DNA of 64,000 nt from Halichondria panicea (Eukaryota; Porifera; Demospongiae; Suberitida; Halichondriidae), in NCBI RefSeq assembly GCF_963675165.1, contig NC_087392.1, positions 3,493,442-3,557,441 on the forward strand, written 5' to 3'. Positions 33,039 through 45,000 of this stretch are shown piece by piece; positions within the stretch are counted from its first letter, which is position 1, and each line of letters starts with the position of its first letter. Position numbers and translations under genes: made by a program. The notes beneath the pieces were generated by a model that was not told the origin of the DNA, searched no databases, and saw only the letters and a list, made by a program, of their open reading frames with translations.

Positions 33039-36000
33039 GTAGACTGCTACAGCTGCGAATTGAAATCCAAGTTAACATGACTAGAAGCCTATAGAAACTC
33101 TTACTTGCACTTGATTCATCCTTTAGCAGCTGTAGCAGTCTACACACAAACACACTACCGTATATACCTCGCTTGCGCATGCGCACCGAGGCATAATAAC
33201 TGTAGGATCAGACATGCAGTCGACTTGTCCTGTTGGAAGTGTGATGTGTAGTGTTAGGTCTAGTATCAGATCCACGTTCGTTTTGAGCTTATAAAATATA
33301 TTATTATATATACACTGTACTTCTACTTTCTCTGTGTACAGTAGGAACTACACTAAAATAAAAACGTCATGCCAGGCATGACATTATTTCAGTATAGATC
33401 TACTTTGTGATACCTCCAATATGAGCTGACCTCTGCTGTCGCCTAGCTCTGGCTCTTCTGTCCCCCCCTTATTTGATGCACAGATAGCTATAATAGAGAC
33501 AGCTAGCCTATGTGAGCAGATAAATTTGCACTGGCTTGCAGAGTTGCAGTACGACATGGCCACGCCCATCTAGGCAAGTGCATCGTTTGCTTTTTATTGC
33601 CTTATAGCGCCCCCGGTGGGAGCCCAACCCACATCCGTTACAGACATATATAATTTATTATTATATATAATAATATATATTCCCGTGGGCCAGAATCAGG
33701 TAGCACGATTATTCGCCTCGCTTCCCGCTCGGCAATTATACAGTTATGTTTGTTCACCTATGGCTGCATCCAGGATTTTGGGTCGGGGGGGAAAATTGGG
33801 TAAATGAAAAATATAGGGGGTGGGCAAAGTCTGCTTACATTGTGGTGGGTGACTTTACGATTCATCGAGTTACAATTTAATGATTAGTAGAATCAGCTAG
33901 GAGAATGGCTTCATTGTCATCTGAATCTGGACCTTCTTGCTGCGTTTACAGCGACTTCTATGCCTGACAACTGCCCTCCATAGAGTTGGATACAGCCTGA
34001 CGCTTCTTGGATGTCAGGTATTATTCAACGTGCTGTATCTCCGATGGCGAACCCGTTGGTATTTATCTAGTGCAATGAGTCGACATGCCAGGAATGGAGC
34101 AATCAGGGGGGGCGTGGCCCATCCTGGATGCTCACGTAGGGTTGGGCACCACTGCAATGTCAGATTTTGTTCCACTGGCTTAGTCTTAGGGTGTGGCTAT
34201 AAGCATGAATATGATTACTTCGAAGTGAGTGGTAACCGCAAAGCTCAGTTAAAATGCTACTGCAAGAGTCAATTTTGCATGCCACTACGGTTTTTTCCTG
34301 GATCAAGCTGTACTATTTGCATTTTTATTTGGCTAAGAAAATTACTAGTTTACCGACTCGTTCATTAATGAGCCACGTCTTCAGCAGTGGTGCTCAACCT
34401 ACGTGACCGTCCAGGGTGGGCCATGCACGTCCAACTAACATAGTAGGTGCAGAGTCTTCTCGCAACCACGAAAATGTTATCCACGAATTGACTAAATATT
34501 GCTCAACAACGAATATTTTGCCCCAGAAAATTACCTGCTATACGGTCCTTCTTGTCTGGAATATCCTCGCCGGCTCTAGAGACATCTCTTTACTTCAATA
34601 TTTGCTAGGCAACCAAAACACAAACCTTACCAATATTGATTGTTTCAGGTTTTGCCACACTGTCATCATTTTTACTGAAGTTCTTAGTACATGATGGCGT
34701 GCAGTGAAAATTAATCTAACAGCAAAAGGGTTAATCGCACCTGGAAAATGCAGTGAAGTCATCCACATTCATTTCCAATCCTCCCTAAGCTAGGTTGCTT
34801 ATAGTGAAACCTTTCAACTGCTCATATCCTGTACACTCCCACTGCTTTTACATGGGCATTTAGCTATCATACTTTGCATTGTCCTAGAGCAAGTATAGCT
34901 AGGTGAAGATTTCATGGACACTTTTATTCAAGAACATCTCAGTATCTACACATCTAAAGCCCAACTTCTCTCAATGCAAACAGATCTAGAGCTAAATTAT
35001 CAACATACATGTAGTCCCAGCTCGCTCACCTCTATGCCAAGTAGCCATTACTCCATCGACCTACATGTGCCCCACAGTCCCATCTCGCAGGCCAACCCCA
35101 TACCCTCAGGATTCTCACTTGCTATGACCATTAACCAGACGTCAACTGAGACCAGTGAACTGAGTAGTCTCTCTAGGCCCGGGCCCGAGTCTGATAGACA
35201 TGTGTTTGCTGTCCACCTTCGGCCAATGACTATCCTGCCTACCCCACATCGCAGCAAACACAGTGAAAGTGTGTCCACGAAGGTCAAAACTGGGTGTAGC
35301 CGTATATAGCTGCATGGTGGCACTGGTCTGGCTAAGTAGACTGTGGAATTAATCTGAGAGGTTACCGTAGTTGATTTAATTAAAGCGCCCCTATGGTCTG
35401 TGTGCTACAGCTAGTCTAGTGTAGAGTGCAAATCATAGGTACTCAGATTGAACAACAGTTCGATTTTGGTGGTCTGTTTCTTTCAGCTGCATCTAGACAG
35501 TACTATGCACCAAATACATGCGCAGTAGTAATTATTATAGACCCAAAAGTGAAGGCGATTGCAGCTCCTTCTTTTAAAATTTGCCTTAAGTCCAAGCTGC
35601 CTCTTAAATTGTGATAGTGCGCATGCTGTAATTAAATATATTTATATAAACTACGCTAGAAATGTTACTTGTGGGTGTATTGAGCAACACACGAAGTACA
35701 CCATCTGATAGACTTTTGTGTATGTTCGTCCCTGTATTACCCTTTACATAAATGCATGATACTGCGGATGATACTTCTGAAATGATACTTTGGATACGAA
35801 CGATTTGGAGAAAGAGCTTTCCATTAGAAATTATGTTCCGAACAAGGTTATCAAAATTAATTATTCGACGAAAGAATCCGTTTATCTGTCTCACCCCTTC
35901 TAGTAGCTAATGGTGGTGCAGCAAATACAATTCAGGATTTTTGTTTGAACTGACCAAGTTGCTGTCAGTTCAGAGAAGCCACTAATTTAGCTTCCCTGTT

Positions 36001-39000
36001 TGTTACTCGATAACAGTTCCTTTCGTTGGAAAACGTCGAATGTGCATATTTGTGGTAATGTACGTGCATGTAATATGTCGTGTATACAGGTACCAAAGAC
36101 TAAGGAAGGATACCTCTTCAAGAAAGGAGGGTACGTCGTCCTATACTGTATACGTACATATATTCTACATGTATTACAGTAACATATTCATGAACTGAAC
36201 CAGATGCTGAAACCCCAACAAACATGTTTTCTGTATCCATGTTGTGTTTGTTAACATCCCAATCATTGTTGACTAATCTTTATGCTTCCACCACCCACAC
36301 ACCACACAGTCGACGCAGTGAGAGGCCCTGGCAAAAGAGATGGATGACTTTCAATGGCTCTGAGCTCAAATATTTCAAAAACCAGTCTGACAAGGATAAG
36401 TCATTTTTGAATATCGTTCCCCTTCATGAAATGATTGACATCAAGCGAGTCCAGGATGTGAGTGTGCAGTTTCCTTGCAATTTGTAGAGTTGAAATATAC
36501 TCAAAAGTAGTGAGCCAGCCTGTACTTAAAATTAATGTGCATGCATGTACATGTATATGCATGTACATAATAATTCTAGAGTACGTCATGTACATGTACA
36601 ACAGGTGTGGTTTTTGTGTTATACAGGATGAGAAGCAGAACAGATTTGATCTAGTGGTCATTAACAGAGTATTCCAATTCTATACAACATCAGCTGATGA
36701 GAGCCAAGCATGGATTGATGTGCTACATGCAGCAATCTCCAAGTTCAAACCTCAGGAACATGAGTTCAGAGAGGGAGGCAACATGCACAACCCTGAGAAG
36801 CAGGGTATCCTGTTGAAGCAAGGTCACGGGGCTCTTAACAAAGGATTCAAGGAAAGATACGTTGCCCTCAAAGGATCTAAGTTTGCCTACTATGAGACAA
36901 AAGAGGTACGTGTAATTGTGTACTGCTAATAGATCGACAATGATTAGCTTCAGCTCTAGTATCTCGCTCACACTCATGCAGGACTTCAACCATGGACGGC
37001 CTATACATGTGCTGGAGATGTATCTATCAAGTGTGAGACTAGACACTACTTCGAAGCTGCCACGCTTCATCATAACCATGAGTAACATGAAACACTACGT
37101 GTGAGTATACTACTATTGCAATTGTCATTGAAAGAAGCAAAAAGAATGAGTTAATTGGTAGATATAATGTATAATTATAGTAAAACTACGGCCGGTAAAT
37201 CGTTTGCTCGTTAATTATTTCATGAGCTAGATCTAGTGATTGTGAGCAGCTAGAATTAGCAGGAAGTCCAGCTGAAACGTAGTCAGACATTTTTACTAGA
37301 TACAGTCTACTCTACAGTCGACTGTATCTAGGCTATCTAGTAAAAATGTGTATTCACTATATGCACTATATGAGGCTGTTTTCCTTGGCTCTGACTGCCA
37401 TTTTAAGTAGAGTTAGCTAGTCTACATGTAGACTAGCTAACTCTCACAAAATAATAATAATATAATAATAATAATATGATTATTTTGTGAGAGTTTCTTG
37501 GCCTCGAAAGAAAAAAACACTTTGACCCGCCCTCCAGATCGGTAAGAAGCATCATATAAGAGCAAGAACACAAAGCTAAAAGTGTTTTTGACTACTAGTT
37601 TGTTTTGTTTCTAGTAACTTGATGATCACGCAAATTCTGCTGGAAAATTTTTTGAAGACTGATACTTGTCATACAGGATGATACACCAATATAATTATTT
37701 ATCATGTATGTGCTTCAAACTTCTATCAGTTTAATAAACATCAATATAAGAACAAATTGTTTACCGTAACCTTGTAAAACCAGTAGGTTTTACATAGGAT
37801 TGGCAGTGCGTTTGCCTGTGTTTAGCACATAATTATTTTACAAACGTTTTAATTAACATTTCACAACCTGGATTAGAAAGCGCTTCCATGAGGCAGATGA
37901 CCTCTCAGGCTCCACTTCTCTTACCTAGACAATTCCGCGATCTTTAATGACTCAGCAATGTGTCGTGGCCGCTTATATAATTGATAGGCGTGGCTGAGAA
38001 ACCGTGAGTGCAGTGCTTCTTTTCTTTAGCTCTCCATTGTCAGGTTAGCCTCCTTTACCGGCCTTCATAGGAAAGAAGGCCTGCTTGCGCATGCAGCAAA
38101 TTATTGGATACTTTTTCCCGTAAAATTTCCTATAATACTGGGTTCATCAGAGAAAATATCTTAAAAGTCATACACAGAACTATATAGCTAGCTAGCTAGC
38201 TAGAGACAGAGCTGTGTAGGTTTGTTGTACTGCTATTTTCTTCTGATAGAATCAGTAGCAGTAGTATAGTAGACTTTCACCTAAATTAGTGTTAAATGGG
38301 CGTGGCCTGTCCATATAGGCTCTTGTCAGCTTTCACTCCTTTCAGACGATCGTCATCCACACTGTTGCAGGCTGTGAGTCTTTTGTTAACATAGCAGGCT
38401 AAGGGTAGCTATCAGAGAATGCTATCCGATGGGCTAGAAACCTTCAATAGAACTTTCTATCTACTTCCTTCAATCCACTTCCATTCGTTGTGATGTCATA
38501 GTTTTACTGAGCATATACGATGTTATCCAAAGCCCCCAGATACCGGGGGGATATTAGCACATGCGTAAGCAGTCGATACCAGGCCCACTTCCCTATGTGA
38601 AGTGGGAAGTGCGGCCTGGGATCGAGGCTATTGTCAGGTATGCTATATTTATAATAACTGCCACGTGGTATTGTTGATACCTTACTTGTAATAGAAGTCA
38701 TTCACTACTGTAACAGTGGTTGCTCTGAACATTATTCTACACACTTGAGGGAGCAATAAACAAGTACAGTACATATTGATTTACTTGATTAAACGCTCTC
38801 CTTGATTAAACGCCCTCATCTCGTTTAAACGCCCATGGTAAAAGCTTTGTGTCTTTGTTAATAAACGCCCATCTTAAATAATCGCCCATGTATGGCCGTT
38901 GCACTGTGGGTGAAGCTGAATTAGCACGTGGAACCAGTTGCAAGCATGGCAGCATAGAATATAGATACTTTTTATGATGGCAGAGAGAGAGATACCAACA

Positions 39001-42000
39001 CAGAGGGAGAAACACCACTCCTATGACTTAAGATTTAAGCTGAGAGCTGTGGCAGCATCCAAAAAGAGCATGCTGTGCAAGTTTGGAGTAGACGTGACTA
39101 ATAAACGCCCATCTCGTTTAAACGCCCCCTTTACAGACTTCGATATGAAATAAACGCCTGGGCGTTTAATCAAGTAAATATGGTACATGAAATTTCCAGA
39201 TTAATTAACGAAGACACTTGTCAGGGCTTCATAGAGGGAGGGGCGCTTGCCCCCCTGGCTAAAGTCCCCCCCCCCCCTCCCCCTGGCATGAAAATAGTGA
39301 CACACCAACCAAACAAAGAGCTCTGTCGATTAACAACAATAATAATTAACGAAGCTACTTTAATTCTTCTACTCTTTCTGTTCCATACGTCCCACAATTT
39401 CATCTAAGTCACTATCTGTAAGTACAGAGGGCAATTCAAGAGCGACGTTCATTAAGGCTTGTGTCGCTCAGGCTGCAATCTACTATGGCTTTTATCTGAT
39501 GACTCATACAATGTAGTACCATTCAGTCCAGGCAATTGAAACTAAGGTAGTTCAATTTAATTTCTGCACGTCATTCCAAAATATACTATTTGTAGAAAAT
39601 AACCATAACCCTAACACTGTGACACCACAGTTCCCAAGAATGCACCAGATGTGATATAGGACAGTCTAAACACAAAAATTGTCTTGTGGGGCATGTCCCC
39701 AGACCCCCTAGATGGCCGTGTGCTGACGCACCTCCCCCCCCCCATTTTTCGAAATGCTCATTTTGCCCGTCCTGGCAATTTTTTCTATATGAATTAAGGC
39801 CTGCTTGTGTGCATGTGTTGTGAATATTATAATTATTGTGGCCAGAAGGGAAGCTGCTATAACTAGTTTTTTTCAACTTTCTCTCCAATAGAGTGAGTCT
39901 TGAGGTGTGAGCTCTTCTTAGTTTTCTGTGCACTGGCCATTGTACATACATGTACTGAGAGTACGTTATTAATAAGCTAATTTCAGCAAAGCAAGTTAGA
40001 GTGCACATGCGTAGTAGTCTATTTACTGACATGCCCCTCCTATTTTTCATTTTGCCAGTCCGGATGCAAGGTTTCGGACTAAAAGGGTCCGGATTAGCGA
40101 GGGTCTACTATTAATGTATATAGGAATGTGGATTTTCTACATGGTGCACTTTAGATGTGGTAGTCTTGTTACTCTCCAACTGACCAACAGTTATCCAATT
40201 AATTTTGGTTTGTATAGGTTCCTCGCTTTATATAGCAAATCGATTTTATGTAAGAACGAACTACTTACCCTCTCAGGTTCCAGGCTGGCAGTGACTTAGA
40301 GCGTAAAGAGTGGTTAGATACAATGACCACTGCCATTCTTGAGGGCCTGGACAAACGATCTCAGACTGTTGCCAGGGGTGGTCACAACACCACGTCGCAG
40401 GTACGTCTCATGCACTCATCAACACAGTTTAAAGATAATTTGTTTTGATTATAATTATAGCGTTGTAAGTGAGTAAAGTTCTTAAGAAAACTTTTCTCAA
40501 TGCACAAACATCTTCAGGAGATTCTACGCCCAGCTTCCAAACAAGTAAAAATCTGGTTAATGGCAGATTTGCAAGTGTTTTTATGAAGCAGACGACTTCT
40601 GTGCGTGCGTACTGGCATGGAACTTATGCATGCACACTGCACACATGCGACAGTATACAAATTAAGTTACTGCTTTCCACAGATAGATCTAGTACTTGTA
40701 ATAGTGTACCATCTTATTATCTAGGGTCTATTGGATTTGTACCCGAGGGCAGATCCAGTGGGGAGCTTTGGGGGCTTGAGCACCCCCCTGGCCTTGATGA
40801 CAAGCCTGAAGGATAGAATCTTCTTCTAGAGCTAGCTAGCTATAAACTTACTGCATGCACTGGATAGCTACGATTACAGGTTACATTATCATGGCCACAC
40901 CCAGTTTAATGAACAAATATTGATGAGTCATGCAGGAAACACATCATGATTTGCTTGCAGAAAAGCTAAGGCTTGAAAAACAGACGACTTTTTTTAGCAA
41001 AATATTTTTAGCTCCCCCCATCAAAACTCCTGTGTGTATTAATTAGTTTCAAAATTCCTTGTGAATCTTAATTAATACTCAGGAAATATAATTAAGCACT
41101 AGGTACTTAAAAACCTATACCACCATGCCCGAAACACCGACATAACTCCTGTCTTCTCTTCTTGAACTTCCACTTGCTGTTGCACAAAAAGTGAGAAGGG
41201 GCTTGCACAATAATAATTATTATAGTTACTAGTGGCCAATGCCACTTACATGTACAGTAGAACCTCGATTATCCGGCCCTCCATTATCCGGAACCTCGAT
41301 TATCCGGCTTGGCAGTTTTCTTTTTATCAGATTAAATAGTTCTGAAAATGGGCGTGTCCCTAAAATGCGCATGTGCGTTGCAGCTGTTACCATGAAGACA
41401 TGCCTGCTTATCTTCTGCGCATGCGCAGACAACCAGTAGCACTGCTGTTTATCAATAAAGTGGGTGGATCAAGGCGTGGTGTATCTATTCGATTATCCGG
41501 CATATTCACTTATCCGGCCTGCTTCTGGAACCAAGGTGTCCGGATAATCGAGGTTCTACTGTACATTGGAAAATAGATATCCCACGTCAGGAGCACATAA
41601 AGGGATTTTTCTTTGTGTGCTCCTGCCCACGTCCATACTCAATGCATAGACTCACAAGCCACTTCTTTTTTTCTGATTGGACAGGGGCGGGATAAAAAGG
41701 ACTGGTGACTCTGGGCTACAGCTTATGTATCTCAGGAACGTTGTTAGGTGAAAATGTCACGTGCAAATTATGCAATTTATTCTGACACGTCAAAGCAGAG
41801 TCAAAGTTAAAGACAAGTATACACAGATCAGCCTTTTGATATTATAGATCCTTGTACCACAGTGTCTGTTGTGCCACAACTTGTAGAAGCATGGAACAGT
41901 AGAAATCTTAGCAGTCTTTCTTTGAAACGAGGAGTGACAGCGATTTTGAGATAGCTTATACGAACTACTCCATGACTGTAGCCATTAAACTGCTGCCCTC

Positions 42001-45000
42001 TGCCTTTATCTGTCTTGTATATTGTACAGATTTTCAAAAGCCTTGGGCAATTAACCAATAACACCTGCCAGTTCTCATCATATAAAACTGAAACACAGCT
42101 AATTTCTGCTGGTCTCTTAGATGACTGTATTCTAGCTGAATGCCTGATGTCGTTATTACTTTATCAATTTTCTCTTTTCTAGCACTATAGCATCCGTTCT
42201 CAATCTGTAGCTAAGTAGCCCGCGAGCCTTGTTGCAGGCTACGCAATTCTACTACCTCACCCAACGTTTGGATCATGTGGAAGAATAACTATGAATAACC
42301 TCTACCAAAATTCTGGTAGAGACAGAAGCTGTAGCCTAAAGTCACCAGTCCTTTTTCTCCCGCCCCCATCCAATCAGAGAAAAAGGAGTGGCTTGCGAGT
42401 CTGCCATACTCATTGCAATTTTATGTTGCTTTACTAGGTGAATTAATTAACTGTTACAGAATATCCTATCTTATATATCCCGTTTCTACGCTGTTGCTAT
42501 GTGCAATAATGCAGCATAATTAATGCACTAACCCACGAAGTTATAGTGCACTAACCACAAAACACCTCTGGCAATATATAGACGAAATAACATAATGTCT
42601 AATATAAGAGAAATACAAGTATCAAAGTAAGTCCTGTCAGGCTCCGACTCAGGGCACACTGTTCAGCACTTTTTTTTTACCTCAAACACACTGTGCATTT
42701 GTAAATTTGCTGCACTATAAACCATGTACATTATGTCAAATATTACAGTGTGGCTCTATATGACATGCAGGACATTCTAGCCCAGGTTCAAGAGAATCCT
42801 TCAAACAGAACATGTGCTGACTGTGCAGCCACTGACCCATCTTGGGGAGTTATCAACAAGGGCATCATGGTGTGCATCAATTGCTCAGGTTTGTTGCTTG
42901 TTTGACCGTTCACTTCAATTCTTGTAGTTATATGAAACCAATGTATACGTGTAGTATTTTAGGGTGCTTCCAGTCTTGAAAATAGGGAATTATGTGTCTC
43001 GACTAAATTGGGCTGTTTTGGTATTGAAGTTAGTTCCAATGTCAATGTAGTAACAATAATTATGGCATGTACATTTAAATGTCACTCATTAAGTATTACA
43101 CATTATATAACTAGGGTGACACAAGGTGTCATGGGGCGAGCAAAAGCGTTTGAGTTGAACCCCTGTGTTTATGTAATTGCACTACGATGGCCCACACATA
43201 ATTATAGTTTCACTACGATTTATTTTAAAGCAGGTAATATTTGAGCTGCTCTGGCCTGCTGCAGGTGTGCCTGTGGCGTCAAGAGTGTCTTATCTTGTAT
43301 GTGAGCTTCGTTGCTGAGTGTAGCTAGCTATTGTGCCCATGCGCAGCAATTCACATAAAAGTTGGTAAAGGGTCATGACACAAATATCGCGCCGGTCCAT
43401 GACAGACACACAGACAGATAGACAAAATTGCAATGTTGAGCACTAGGTAGTGACTCGCTTCGCTCGCCCTATTATAATTCATGTGTGTTCATTGTGTGTG
43501 AAATCTGTACATATCACTATAATTATGATACGTACTGTACTACATGTAGCTGTACTTTTGAATCAACAGAGCATAAACTTATGTATGATATACTGCATGT
43601 ACATGTAGTATTTAAACACAAAATGTTGCACTTTATTACCAACATTGGGGTATAATAATAATACATGTTCACTAGCTACCATACGTTATTATTATGATTT
43701 TATTTGACATTGCAGGGGTTCATCGATCACTGGGCACACATGTGTCCAAGGTACGCTCAGTAGAACTGGACCGGCAGATCTGGAAGGCTAATTTAATCAA
43801 GGTATAGTCTACATGTAATTACTCAGTATGGTACCAATCCAATAAACGTTGTAGTTGAGAGTGTCATCATGTGTGACGTTTTTCTTTCCTACAGCTAATG
43901 GTGGACATAGGCAACAATAGCTCAAACAATTTCTGGGAAAAGCACTTCAATGGAGAGTGCCTCCCTCACGATGTCGAAAGAGATATTCGTGAGAATTTCA
44001 TCCGTGCCAAGTATGAGACAATGTCTTGGATCCCTCGTCCCACTGGGGAGAGTCAAGAGTCTCTCAACAAGCTTCTCTGTGTCTGTGTCAAGACCAATAA
44101 CCTTATGAGAACAATTGAGTTACTGGCACATGGAGCACAGGTAAACTAAAGTTAGCTGAAGTTTAGTAGGTTGTATACCAGGAGAAGATTCTGTAATCTG
44201 CTCCTGATTGTACGTATACATGTAGAACTAATCTGATCTATATGTATAATTATTATTGTGTACTGTGTAGGTCCTTTCGTCAAACTTTTCCATCGCTACA
44301 TGTATGTGAATGTACGCGTACATTGTTTTTGTGTGTGGTACATATATGAATTGCTTTTATAGGCATGTGGCAGAAGTGGAGACTCTGATAAAAGTCCTCT
44401 GGAAGTTGCCAGAGAGCACAACCAGGACACTCAAGTGGTGAGCTTCATTGGTGGCTTCACAGTATTAATTGTAACAAGTTTCGCATCTCGTTTAACACTG
44501 TCTGAACCTTCATCCTTTAAGTGTCCAACCGTGTCAGGCTTTTTGGCACACTACAAATACATGTACCGTATTTTACTTGATTAAACGCCCAGGCGTTTAT
44601 TTCAGATCAAAGTCTTTAGAGGGGGCGTTTATTGTTATGTCTACTCCAAAACTCTTGCACAGCAGCAGTTATTGTTCTTTTCTTAGACTGTCTCAGCTTA
44701 AATCTATTTCTCAGCTTAAATTTAAGTCATAGGAGTGCCCTCTGTGTCGGTATCTCTCTCTCTGCCATCGATGCATCATAAAAAGTATTATTATTCTATG
44801 CTGCCATGCTTGCAACGGGTTCCATGTGCTATTTTAGCTCCACCCACAGTGCCACACCCCATATATGGGCAATTATTTAAGATGGGCGTTTATTTGCAAA
44901 GACAGAGCTTTTACCCTGGGCGTTTAAACAAGATGGGCGTTTATTCAAGGAGGGCGTTTAATCACGGTATATATCTGGTATAATTAAATGAAGCTGCTAG

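Larger units (their letters stand above)
40401..42770. other. ARAP intron with two TIR elements
   Basis: Apart from the elements at 41255-41561 and 41633-42417, nothing coding is seen. The open frame 40469-40816 shows no family features. Confidence 0.5.

Noticed and set aside
32836-33186. Frame with TDRQ repeats
   Set aside because: Pure translation of the GTCT microsatellite.
33937-34368. 143-codon open frame as an ARAP exon
   Set aside because: It has no fitting splice phase and no motif, and carries many Cys/Arg residues typical of chance frames.
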